32,408 bases of DNA from Alphaproteobacteria bacterium (GTDB taxonomy: Bacteria > Pseudomonadota > Alphaproteobacteria > Rs-D84), in NCBI GenBank assembly GCA_009782315.1, contig WRJH01000007.1:1-32408 (forward strand), given 5' to 3'. The first letter of the stretch is position 1, and each line of letters starts with the position of its first letter. The notes beneath the pieces were generated by a model that was not told where the DNA came from, ran no database searches, and saw nothing but the letters and a program-made list of their open reading frames with translations. Positions 21,533-28,231 of this stretch are shown piece after piece. The position numbers and the translations under genes were made by a program.

Positions 21533-21664
21533 GCTTGGTCCACCCCACGCAATCTGCGATTGCGTGGGGACCCCGGGGCGGGGATCCATTGTATAATAAA
21601 GAGTCGCCAGCTTTTCTGGCGACAGCTTTTTTAACAGTAGACCCCCGCCTGCGCGGGGGTGACG
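21533..21664. repeat. 132-bp composite palindromic element
   Basis: The ends CGTCATTCCCGC and GCGGGGGTGACG are near-perfect inverted copies (two mismatches). Inside are CCCCACGCAAT-CTGCG-ATTGCGTGGGG, GTCGCCAG-CTTTT-CTGGCGAC and CCCCCGC-CTGC-GCGGGGG hairpins. The design resembles dispersed intergenic repeat units of other Proteobacteria; no ORF is present. Confidence 0.8.
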
Positions 21665-21764
21665 AGAGGTCTGCACGAGAATGATAAAATCATTGTATAT
21701 ACATTATGTATATACAATTAAAATTTTACCTGTTTTATCTATATAAATAAATTTGACAAAATAG

Positions 21765-21793
21765 TTGACAAATGGATTTTTAAGGGACATAAT
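21765..21793 (+). promoter_or_regulatory. Promoter of the Ala-rich membrane protein gene
   Basis: TTGACA (21765-21770), 17 nt, CATAAT (21788-21793). Because the -10 overlaps the ATGs at 21792/21795, translation more likely begins at ATG 21828, which has AAAGG at 21814-21818. Confidence 0.6.
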
Positions 21794-21827
21794 GATGGCT
21801 AAATACAAAAAAATTAAAGGTCGCATT

Positions 21828-22793
21828 ATGTCAAAGAAAGACACTCTTCAAAATGCCAGCAACAGAATCGCGGAAACCGGCACTTCGACGGTCGCCGGGG
21901 CCGCCGCCGCACGCATGCGCGCCGAAATGATGTCGCCGACGACCCAAAAAGCGCCCGCGGCGCCCGCGGAAAACCCGGCCAAGGCGGCTGCCGCCAAACC
22001 CGCGGTTACGGCGACGCCAATTGCAAGAACCCCCGCCGCACCGTCCGAATTCGAAAAAAATCTGGCCGCCGCATGCAAAACATGCGCCGCCAAAATAAAG
22101 AATGCCGCGCGTTATATATTCGTTCGTATCCCGACAATGTTTTGGAACCTTGTCCGCGGAATCAATATTGTTGGATTGGGCAACTGCGCCCTGCTTTTGT
22201 CGATTATAATCATGTTTTCCATTTTAATAGGCCGCGTTTGGAACGCCGGTCCGCGCGCCATTGCCACGGACAATACGCCCGCCGCCTGGAACCGGACCGG
22301 GCCCGCGCCCCGTCCCGTTACCATGGATGTTCCGGCGAATGTCGTCGTCAGCGCACGGAACGATACGCTGACCGTCACATTGCCGTTGCAGAAAATAGTC
22401 CGCACAGGCGTGCAATCCGGAAATATTGCGGCGCCCGCCGCGCGCCGGATCGCACAACCCCGCCACCAATACTATCCGGCCCGCAAAAATGTTTCGAAAC
22501 AGCTGGTCGCGAATGTCTGGATTTCCGGCGATAAAATCGTCGACGGCGCGGGCACGGGCGGTTCTTCGTTAAAACCGGGCGCAAAAATCCGCGGCAATTT
22601 ATTCTTGCAAAATCACCGCAAATATACATTGCCGTGCGGAATTTATGTTGACGGCGACCTTTATTTGCGCAATATTGGCCTGCTGCGTTTTTGCGACGAC
22701 TTTACGGTCACGGGAAACATATACGTCAGCAGTAATTCCAGCTTTGGCCCCATACCGCGCACGGCGCGTCTGGGCGGCCGGGTGATATTTTAA
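21828..22793 (+). CDS. Membrane-anchored protein with Ala/Pro-rich N-terminus and small beta-solenoid C-terminus
   Basis: I choose ATG 21828 (321 aa, MSKKDTLQNASNRIAETG) because the promoter's -10 box covers the earlier ATGs. Residues ~20-80 are Ala/Pro-rich and low complexity. One membrane helix (~116-136, GNCALLLSIIIMFSILIGRV) would leave the C-terminal ~185 residues outside. The last ~90 residues contain LKPGAKIRGNLFLQ, LPCGIYVDGDLYLRN and FCDDFTVTGNIYVSS, ~22-residue repeats like those of bactofilin or LPxGLxVxGDLxL solenoids. No named family is recognised. It probably forms an operon with the next gene, 16 bp downstream. Confidence 0.75.
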   Translation: MSKKDTLQNASNRIAETGTSTVAGAAAARMRAEMMSPTTQKAPAAPAENPAKAAAAKPAVTATPIARTPAAPSEFEKNLAAACKTCAAKIKNAARYIFVRIPTMFWNLVRGINIVGLGNCALLLSIIIMFSILIGRVWNAGPRAIATDNTPAAWNRTGPAPRPVTMDVPANVVVSARNDTLTVTLPLQKIVRTGVQSGNIAAPAARRIAQPRHQYYPARKNVSKQLVANVWISGDKIVDGAGTGGSSLKPGAKIRGNLFLQNHRKYTLPCGIYVDGDLYLRNIGLLRFCDDFTVTGNIYVSSNSSFGPIPRTARLGGRVIF

Positions 22794-22809
22794 TAAAGGA
22801 AAAAAAGAA

Positions 22810-23289
22810 ATGAACGAAAAAGATTTGGATTTGGCGCTGGCATACATAAAGGACAAGAAAGTGCGAAAAGAAAATTACCATATAATAGACAACATGTACG
22901 AAACGTACTTTATAACCCAGGGCGATTCATTGGTCCAAAGAATGACATGCACCATTATATTGTATCTGTCGGATTTTCGGAAAAAATTATTGGGCCGCAG
23001 TATAGGCAGGATTACGGGCCAGGTAAAGCGGCTGGAAAACGAATCCGCTTTTTGCCATCCCGCCGACGATAAAATGCGGGCACGCATTGCCAATGCCAAA
23101 CATAACGCGATTCAAAAATTCGACAAAGCTTACGTCGGCGCGATGATCGCCCAGCATCGCATTGCCAATTCGGACAAAAAACCGGCGCCCAGAAAGATAG
23201 AATACCGTGCGGATATGACCGTGACCATACCGGTTTACAAACCCACCACTATGATTTATAAAATCCATCGGGCAAACCGAATAAAATAA
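22810..23289 (+). CDS. Hypothetical 159-aa basic protein
   Basis: No family is recognised. It is a basic, mostly helical soluble protein: MNEKDLDLALAYIKDKKVRK at the start, a moderately hydrophobic stretch (MTCTIILYLSDFRKKLLG) around 45-62, a helical middle with RITGQVKRLENE, and a C-terminal extended tail (MTVTIPVYKPTTMIY). AAAGGA lies nine bases before ATG. It lies 16 bp after the membrane protein gene and ends at a terminator, so it is the last gene of a two-gene operon. Confidence 0.7.
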   Translation: MNEKDLDLALAYIKDKKVRKENYHIIDNMYETYFITQGDSLVQRMTCTIILYLSDFRKKLLGRSIGRITGQVKRLENESAFCHPADDKMRARIANAKHNAIQKFDKAYVGAMIAQHRIANSDKKPAPRKIEYRADMTVTIPVYKPTTMIYKIHRANRIK

Positions 23290-23313
23290 AAATCCGCCAA
23301 ACGGCGGATTTTT
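23288..23313. terminator. Bidirectional terminator between the 159-aa gene and the FKBP gene
   Basis: AAAAATCCGCC-AAAC-GGCGGATTTTT with flanking A/T tracts. The 20-bp core is the exact reverse complement of the terminator core at 1717-1736. Confidence 0.9.
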
Positions 23314-23637
23314 TTATTTCTTGATTTCCAAGACTTTAACTTTGAACACAACCTCTTTCCCAGCCAGTTCGGCGGCGTGATATTGTTCCGGGAACGCCAG
23401 AACCACGTCGCGTTCCTCGCCTTTTTTCGCGCCCATCAATTGGTCTTCGAATCCGGGTATGAATTGGCCGCTGCCCAGCTTAAGCGGGAATCCTTCGGCG
23501 GTGCCGCCCGGAAATTGGACGCCGTCCAAAAACCCTGCAAAGTTAATCACGACAGTATCGCCGGATTTCGCGGCGCCATCGCACGCGCCCACAAACAGCG
23601 CGCCGCATAATGACATGGCTATTGATAATTTCTTCAT
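23314..23637 (-). CDS. FKBP-type peptidyl-prolyl isomerase lipoprotein
   Basis: Taking ATG 23637, which follows AAAAGGAGTAAAC, gives 107 aa with a lipoprotein signal [21 protein letters not shown] (acylated Cys in VGAC). The mature domain resembles the minimal FKBP fold of trigger factor: [55 protein letters not shown] and [15 protein letters not shown]. It probably catalyses prolyl isomerisation of exported proteins at the periplasmic membrane face. The track's earlier start at 23658 adds seven residues and lacks a ribosome site. It lies just 3' of another lipoprotein gene on the same strand. Confidence 0.9.
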   Translation of the reverse strand: MKKLSIAMSLCGALFVGACDGAAKSGDTVVINFAGFLDGVQFPGGTAEGFPLKLGSGQFIPGFEDQLMGAKKGEERDVVLAFPEQYHAAELAGKEVVFKVKVLEIKK

Positions 23638-23658
23638 GTTTACTCCTTTTTGTTTCAA

Positions 23659-24213
23659 TTAATAAATGCACTTGAACCCATATTCGCGCATCGTCGAACC
23701 TTCGTCGCGCGTGGCGAAATCAAAATAAGGCGTCGGGCGCAGGACTTCAAAGGACGGGCGGTCGAAAATCATGACATAATTGACGCTGTTGCGACCGCAT
23801 ACCCTTTTGATTTCGAAATCCGCAACCCGGGCCAGAACGTGCGCGGCATCGCCGTCAACGTCCATACCGTTCGCGTTTTGAATTACTTTCAGCCGCATTT
23901 CGCGCATGTCCGTGCTGCCCAGCATTATCTGGACGCGGACTATCGTGCCCTTGTACTCTTCCCATCTGGTTTCGACCCGGCTGGCGTCCCAGCGGGCGTT
24001 CATTTCATTGACCTCTTGCTGTGTTTTCGGGCGAAAGGCGTCGGCGCCGAATTCCGGGTTGTCCGCATCCATAAATCCGGCCGTCCGTTCGTTCAACAGC
24101 GGCGCGTCCGGCCCGCCCATTTCAAAGTCGGTCTGGTTATACCGCGTATCGTTGCCGCCGCATGCGGCCAGAAAAAGCATAGAGCATAGAGCATAGATAA
24201 TAGATTTTTTCAT
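23659..24213 (-). CDS. Lipoprotein of unknown function
   Basis: The 184-aa protein has a lipobox LAAC after MKKSIIYALCSMLFLAAC. The first ~70 mature residues are low in structure (GGNDTRYNQTDFEMGGPDAP), followed by a domain with EEYKGTIVRVQIMLGS, VADFEIKRVCGRNSVNYVMI and a C-terminal GFKCIY; the last two carry a possible disulfide pair. The signal peptide is partly encoded by tandem 7-bp AGCATAG units (24177-24199). AGAGAG precedes ATG. No named family is recognised. It lies 21 bp upstream of the FKBP lipoprotein gene, so the two may be one operon. Confidence 0.8.
   Translation of the reverse strand: MKKSIIYALCSMLFLAACGGNDTRYNQTDFEMGGPDAPLLNERTAGFMDADNPEFGADAFRPKTQQEVNEMNARWDASRVETRWEEYKGTIVRVQIMLGSTDMREMRLKVIQNANGMDVDGDAAHVLARVADFEIKRVCGRNSVNYVMIFDRPSFEVLRPTPYFDFATRDEGSTMREYGFKCIY
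24177..24199. repeat. Heptamer array (AGCATAG)3 inside the lipoprotein signal peptide
   Basis: Three tandem AGCATAG units encode IYALCSML on the minus strand, the same codon register trick as at 10832. Since 7 is not a multiple of 3, adding or losing one unit would shift the frame. Confidence 0.7.
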
Positions 24214-24289
24214 TTTATCTCTCTTTAATTATATAACTGCCGACTTTATACTATCGACTATCGACTTTGATTATAAACACTTTTGCATA

Positions 24290-24318
24290 TTGTCGCAAGA
24301 GGTAAATTATGATACAAT
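24290..24318 (+). promoter_or_regulatory. Leaderless promoter of virB11
   Basis: TTGTCG (24290-24295), 17 nt, TACAAT (24313-24318), then seven bases to ATG 24326. Two ACTATCG heptamers (24250-24264) lie upstream. Confidence 0.55.
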
Positions 24319-24325
24319 TAATGGC

Positions 24326-25288
24326 ATGAGTGATATCGTACTTAACACTTTGATGAAACCTTTGGAAGAATTCTTTATGCCGGAATTCGTCGAAGAAATC
24401 GCAATCAACCATGCGGGAGAGGTTTGGATGCGCCTGCACGGCGCGCGCGTTCCGTGGGTTTCGTATAAATCCGAAAAACTGTCCAAACAATATCTGGTCG
24501 ATTTAATCCATACCGTCGCGAACGTGTACGAACGGCCGTTCGAACCGGTAAAGGGCATTCCGGTCGTTTACGCCACCCTGCCCGGCCAGCACCGGTTTAC
24601 AGGAATAGCGGGCCCCAACGTCATGTACGACGACAATGACGTGACGGGCGGCGTGGCGCTGAACATCCGGGGACATTTTGTCAGCACCAAAGACGCTTTC
24701 AACAGTTATAATCTGAAACAGGGCCAGCCGCTTTTGAAAATCAAACCGCGTTCGAAAAAGAAATCCAACGACCCGTACGTGCATCTGATGAACGCCATAA
24801 ACGACGGAAGTCCGATTTTGATTTCCGGCGCGACCAGCACGGGAAAGACTACATTCCTGAACCACATATTGACGCTGATAGACCAGAACAGCCGCGTTAT
24901 TACGGTCGAAGACGCGCGAGAATTGAACGTGCCGCAAAAAAACCGGGTGCATTTTGTATTATCGCGCACGGAACAAAATAACCAGATGAATTATTCGCGT
25001 TTGCTTGATTTGGTTGTGCGCATGACGCCGGACGTTATAATCGGCGGCGAAATTTCGACGGACAACGCTTCGGCGATGTGGGAAATGATGGGCACGGGGC
25101 ATGACCATTTTTATACTACGATTCACGCGGAATCGGCGGCGGCGGCGTACGGCGCGTTCGCGGACCGGATACTGCATACCCAGCCGGCGTACAAGCGCGC
25201 GGAATTAATCGAAGAAATGAAACGCAAACTGCACGTGGTGCAATTGTCCCGCGACGGCACCCTGCGCGCAGTTACGGAAGTGGTATGA
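24326..25288 (+). CDS. virB11: VirB11-family type IV secretion ATPase
   Basis: VirB11 is the hexameric cytoplasmic traffic ATPase of type IV secretion systems. From ATG 24326 it is 320 aa. The N-terminal domain (~1-140) has FVEEIAINHAGEVWMRLHGA, as in VirB11. The ATPase domain has Walker A GATSTGKTTFLNHIL (~178), ITVEDARELN (Asp box), Walker B DVIIGGEIS (~238) and the His box TTIHAESAAAAYGAF. The track start 24290 would lie upstream of the -10 box, so the leaderless ATG is preferred. No other vir gene is in the window, like the scattered vir loci of Rickettsiales. Its TGA overlaps a possible ATG of the next gene. Confidence 0.92.
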   Translation: MSDIVLNTLMKPLEEFFMPEFVEEIAINHAGEVWMRLHGARVPWVSYKSEKLSKQYLVDLIHTVANVYERPFEPVKGIPVVYATLPGQHRFTGIAGPNVMYDDNDVTGGVALNIRGHFVSTKDAFNSYNLKQGQPLLKIKPRSKKKSNDPYVHLMNAINDGSPILISGATSTGKTTFLNHILTLIDQNSRVITVEDARELNVPQKNRVHFVLSRTEQNNQMNYSRLLDLVVRMTPDVIIGGEISTDNASAMWEMMGTGHDHFYTTIHAESAAAAYGAFADRILHTQPAYKRAELIEEMKRKLHVVQLSRDGTLRAVTEVV

Positions 25289-25329
25289 TATCAAAGGTAG
25301 TTTTTGATTATACGCTAATCCAACCTCAC

Positions 25330-25359
25330 TTGACAAAAATATGGGGGGGGGTAAATAAT
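25330..25359 (+). promoter_or_regulatory. Candidate phase-variable promoter with G9 spacer
   Basis: TTGACA (25330-25335) and TAAATA (25352-25357, 16 nt) or AATAAT (25354-25359, 18 nt) flank a homopolymer of nine G (25343-25351). Gain or loss of a G would change the -35/-10 spacing (10 G gives 17 nt to TAAATA). Out-of-frame ATG-G9-TAA also overlaps the tract. Confidence 0.45.
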
Positions 25360-25368
25360 ACCCCCGGA

Positions 25369-26391
25369 TTGTCCAGGCACGTTTGGCTGATTCGGTTTCT
25401 TGCGTTTGCTGGAATTTTCTTGTTTGCCGCGCCACAAAATGGCGTTTGTCAGACATTGAGATTCGGTTCATTGGCTGTGCCGTTATCCGCAACCAAGACG
25501 TCGTCGCCCGCATTGCATGTACGAACTGCAAGCGGCGTGCGTTACGGACATTTGGTATCGGGTACGGCGCCGGGTCGATTGACGTTCAAAACATCTGCGG
25601 GCATCGTTTACAGTCTGGTCGCAACGTGTGCAGCGCAACATTTTTTTAACAACGGCACTTGCACGAACTGTGCTAACGGCTGCAGCACCAGCCAGGCCTG
25701 TACGCCCGCCCTTGGCGCCGGATGCACAGCTATGACCACAAACAGCGGCATCCAAACCCGTTCCGCAGCGTGCACGAATCCAGCAAATAATGTTCTGCCC
25801 ATGCAATGTGCGGCATTCGGAGCCTGTACCGGCGGCACTTGCTCGACGTGCGCCAGCGGATATACATTATACGGCGGCGCATGCATAATACAGTCGGGCA
25901 ACGAGTGTCTGTCGTTCGGCACTGGCAACGGCGCCGGAACAACTTCTACAATTGCGGCCGATTATACCGCCGGGATTTATACTTGGAATGGCCAAGAGCA
26001 CGGCCTGCCGAACAGCTGGCTTACCCGGACAATAAGAGACGATTTGAATGCGCTGGGGGGGACAGGAAGAGGAGATTATGGCAGCACTGCGCTTGATGCC
26101 GGTAATATACAAAGGTGTATATATCCGACATTTTGGGTTCAAAGTGCTATAAGCTCGACAACGGGCACACGCCCCAATTCCGGCAATCCTGTAATCACCA
26201 CCAGCGGGAACGGCAACGCCGGGCATTGCTGGTGCAGGGTAAAAAGAAGATCTGACAACAGAAATGGCCCATGGATATATCATTACAATATAACAGCCAA
26301 TGCCGCCGGCCGCTGCCCGTCTCGTTGCGCAAGCATCACATACGATGGCCAGGTTCCCGGATTCGGGCCGGCGCTGTTGACGGGATTTTGA
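25369..26391 (+). CDS. Cys-rich secreted or surface protein
   Basis: The track start (25285) overlaps virB11 and gives an over-long N-terminus; TTG 25369, just after the G9 promoter, gives MSRHVWLIRFLAFAGIFLFA as a standard signal peptide (340 aa). The start remains uncertain. After an N-terminal beta-like region (LRFGSLAVPLSATK, YGHLVSGTAPGRLTFKT) comes a Cys-rich stretch (CTNCANGCSTSQACTP, GACTGGTCSTCASGY), EGF/VSP-like in spacing. The C-terminal ~150 residues (YTWNGQEHGLPNSWLTRTI, GHCWCRVKRRSD, CPSRCASITYDG) suggest a compact disulfide domain. No named family is recognised. Adjacent virB11 and the G tract point to a variable surface or secreted product, an inference. Confidence 0.75.
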   Translation: MSRHVWLIRFLAFAGIFLFAAPQNGVCQTLRFGSLAVPLSATKTSSPALHVRTASGVRYGHLVSGTAPGRLTFKTSAGIVYSLVATCAAQHFFNNGTCTNCANGCSTSQACTPALGAGCTAMTTNSGIQTRSAACTNPANNVLPMQCAAFGACTGGTCSTCASGYTLYGGACIIQSGNECLSFGTGNGAGTTSTIAADYTAGIYTWNGQEHGLPNSWLTRTIRDDLNALGGTGRGDYGSTALDAGNIQRCIYPTFWVQSAISSTTGTRPNSGNPVITTSGNGNAGHCWCRVKRRSDNRNGPWIYHYNITANAAGRCPSRCASITYDGQVPGFGPALLTGF

Positions 26392-26409
26392 CGCTGATGG
26401 CAAAATTGT

Positions 26410-26437
26410 AAGGGCGGATAATTTTCCGCCCATTTTT
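26410..26437 (+). terminator. Terminator of the Cys-rich protein gene
   Basis: GGGCGGA (26412-26418) and TCCGCCC (26425-26431) form a 7-bp stem followed by ATTTTT. Confidence 0.75.
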
Positions 26438-26443
26438 ATTAAT

Positions 26444-26656
26444 TTACCGGGCGGGCTCTTGGCAAGGAATACACTTAATTCCAGTAATACGAATAACCTC
26501 ATCGTTAACCATTATTAGACGGGCGTAAACTTGTTGGCATCCTCCTGGACACCCGGAAGCATCTTCACCTTTCAAAATTACTGTCTGTGGAACACCGGGT
26601 GTCTTTGCGGCAGACTCCTGGATTTTCTTAACCTGCGCGCCCCTACATTCAACCAT
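26444..26656 (-). CDS. Small possible zinc-binding protein downstream of xerC
   Basis: ATG 26656 overlaps the xerC stop by eight bases (ATGGTTGA), giving 70 aa; the track's longer start (26680) lies within xerC. It contains ASGCPGGCQQVYARL and IKCIPCQE, two Cys pairs (C-x3-C and C-x2-C) that could hold a metal, plus an early Cys in VECRGAQ. No family is recognised. Codon use (many ATT, GTT, CGT) is more AT-rich than its neighbours, hinting at foreign origin or chance. Coupling to xerC and the intact cysteines support a real gene, but it could be spurious. Confidence 0.45.
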   Translation of the reverse strand: MVECRGAQVKKIQESAAKTPGVPQTVILKGEDASGCPGGCQQVYARLIMVNDEVIRITGIKCIPCQEPAR

Positions 26657-27569
26657 TCGCTTTCGGGTGGGCTTTGGCATATTCCTTCATCACCATCGAC
26701 ATATCGACTTTCGTATAAAGCTGTGTCGTCGACAGCGACGCATGGCCCAGCAATTCTTGCAAATGCCGCAAATCAACCCCACCGGAAAGCAACGATGTCG
26801 CAAAAGAATGGCGCAGCGCGTGCGGCGTCACATATTCCGGCAATTGCAATTGATTCCGCAGATTTTCTATGACTTTTTCCGCCATTCGCGCGGACATCGG
26901 CAACCCGCGCACGGAACGAAACAACGGGCCGTTATCAAACGGCCGCGCGCGGACATATTTTTCAATCGCGTCAAACACGGCGGGCAATACGGGAACCAGG
27001 CGGTCTTTGTTACCCTTGCCGCGTATGCGCAGTACTTTTGGCCGCTTTGCCACGTCGGCGTCGGTCAGCGACAGCGCTTCGGAAATACGCAATCCGCATC
27101 CGAATATTAAAATGACCAAAGCATTGTCGCGCAATGCAACCCACCCCCCTTCGCCAAGGCTTCGGGGGGCAAGCCCGTCGCTAAGCGCGGCATCCGACAT
27201 GTTTTTCACATCCGATGCGCCGATTGCCTTTGACAGGGATTTTGGGACTTTCGGACTGCCCACCAAGGCAATCGATTCGTTTTTAAGCCCGCGCTTTTTA
27301 TCCATGTATTTGAAAAATCCGCGCACCGAAGACAGCGCCCGCGCCGTCGACCGGAACGACAATTTGCGCTTTGCGCGCCCGGCCAGCCATGCGCGAAACT
27401 GTAAAGTATCGACGCGCGCCAAATCTTTCGGGTGTAAATCCGCGCCCGCCCATTGTTCGCAAAAATTAATAAAATCGCGGACGTCCGATTCGTACGCCGC
27501 AACCGTGTGCGCGGAATACCGCCGCACATGGGCAAGATGGTTTATAAAATCAACAATCAGGTCGTTCAT
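26649..27569 (-). CDS. xerC: Tyrosine recombinase XerC
   Basis: XerC/XerD resolve chromosome dimers at dif. From ATG 27569 (MNDLIVDFINHLAHVRRYSA) it is 306 aa, the usual length plus a short insertion; the track start 27611 lies in a heptamer repeat. The N-terminal SAM-like domain has YSAHTVAAYESDVRDF. All catalytic residues are visible: Arg in FGCGLRISEALSL, Lys in RGKGNKDRLVPV, H-x-x-R in HALRHSFATSL, His in LGHASLSTTQLY and the Tyr in QLYTKVDM. Just before LRDNALVILIFG is an extra SDGLAPRSLGEGGW encoded by a palindromic repeat. No classical ribosome site precedes the start. Confidence 0.92.
   Translation of the reverse strand: MNDLIVDFINHLAHVRRYSAHTVAAYESDVRDFINFCEQWAGADLHPKDLARVDTLQFRAWLAGRAKRKLSFRSTARALSSVRGFFKYMDKKRGLKNESIALVGSPKVPKSLSKAIGASDVKNMSDAALSDGLAPRSLGEGGWVALRDNALVILIFGCGLRISEALSLTDADVAKRPKVLRIRGKGNKDRLVPVLPAVFDAIEKYVRARPFDNGPLFRSVRGLPMSARMAEKVIENLRNQLQLPEYVTPHALRHSFATSLLSGGVDLRHLQELLGHASLSTTQLYTKVDMSMVMKEYAKAHPKANG
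27139..27180 (-). repeat. Palindromic insertion in xerC
   Basis: CCCCCC...GGGGGG (27144-27169) pair around a symmetric GAA/GAA internal loop and a GCC-TT-GGC stem. In frame it adds about 13-14 residues (DGLAPRSLGEGGW) where XerC homologues have a short turn before the LRDxAL helix. Confidence 0.65.
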
Positions 27570-27571
27570 AT

Positions 27572-27627
27572 AGGTATGAGGTAGAGGTATGAGGTATTTA
27601 GAGTTTGCCACCTCTTACCTCATACCT
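27572..27627. repeat. Heptamer (TATGAGG) hairpin between xerC and the LOG gene
   Basis: AGGTATGAGGTAGAGG (27572-27587) and CCTCTTACCTCATACCT (27611-27627) form inverted arms built from 7-bp TATGAGG units. The right arm contains the stop codon of the LOG-family gene, and the left arm abuts the xerC start. Confidence 0.8.
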
Positions 27628-28180
27628 GTTCATGCTCCTTCAAATACGCCGCGATTAAATCTTCGGGATAATCGAACATCTGCATATTGTATTCGGCGAT
27701 TGTCGATATAAATCCGGCGCGATGCATGTGCGCCATGACGCGGCCGAATATGTTCCAATATCCGTCGGTGTTCAGAAAATATATGGGCTTTTTGGATTCG
27801 CCGACCTGTTGCATCGTGACGATATCGGTCAGTTCGTTCATGGTTCCCATACCGCCCGGCAATATGCAGAAAGCGTCCGACAAATCGTACATTCTTTGTT
27901 TTCTTTCGTTAATGCCCGTGACGATTTCGGATTCTATCCCCTTGACCAGCGGTTCCTGCAACGCAATGACGTCGTGGGTCGAAATCCCGACAAGCCTGCC
28001 GCCGCCGTCCAGCGCCGATTGCGCGACCGTCCCCATCAGGCCGACCGCCCCGCCGCCATATACCAGGCGGATTCCATTTTCGGCCAAAAGCTCGCCTATA
28101 CGCGCGGCGTCTTTGGCAAACTGGGGGTTGGTTCCGAATTTGTGCCCGCAATAAACGGCCAGCGATTTTATTTTCGACAT
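27620..28180 (-). CDS. LOG-family protein (TIGR00730, cytokinin-type phosphoribohydrolase/lysine decarboxylase-like)
   Basis: The 186-aa cytosolic protein has a Rossmann-like fold. The family start SLAVYCGHKFGTNP, the VYGGGAVGLMGTVAQSAL glycine region, NERKQRMYDLSDAFCILPGG and the hallmark PGGMGTMNEL (PGGxGTxxE) are all present. Known relatives release the base from nucleoside 5'-monophosphates (LOG, PpnN-like). AAAGGAAAAAC precedes ATG, a classical ribosome site. It lies upstream of xerC on the same strand, separated by a heptamer hairpin, and diverges from tilS. Confidence 0.95.
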   Translation of the reverse strand: MSKIKSLAVYCGHKFGTNPQFAKDAARIGELLAENGIRLVYGGGAVGLMGTVAQSALDGGGRLVGISTHDVIALQEPLVKGIESEIVTGINERKQRMYDLSDAFCILPGGMGTMNELTDIVTMQQVGESKKPIYFLNTDGYWNIFGRVMAHMHRAGFISTIAEYNMQMFDYPEDLIAAYLKEHEQV

Positions 28181-28194
28181 ATGTTTTTCCTTTC

Positions 28195-28222
28195 TTTACT
28201 TTTCATAATAATATCATAAAAT
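28195..28222 (+). promoter_or_regulatory. Near-leaderless promoter of tilS-ftsH
   Basis: TTTACT (28195-28200), 16 nt, TAAAAT (28217-28222), nine bases to ATG 28232. Confidence 0.4.
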
Positions 28223-28231
28223 AGCGGGAAT

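Larger units (their letters stand above)
21474..21827. other. Intergenic region with a composite palindrome and a promoter
   Basis: There is no gene. 21533-21664 holds the CGTCA-ended composite palindrome listed separately; 21665-21760 is AT-rich, including the palindromic TATATACATTATGTATATA (21697-21715). The promoter of the next gene lies at its right end. Confidence 0.7.

Noticed and set aside
25285-25368. ATG 25285 as the start of the Cys-rich protein
   Set aside because: It would put 28 extra residues, including the promoter and G9 tract, before the signal peptide; kept only as an alternative because it overlaps the virB11 stop as ATGA.
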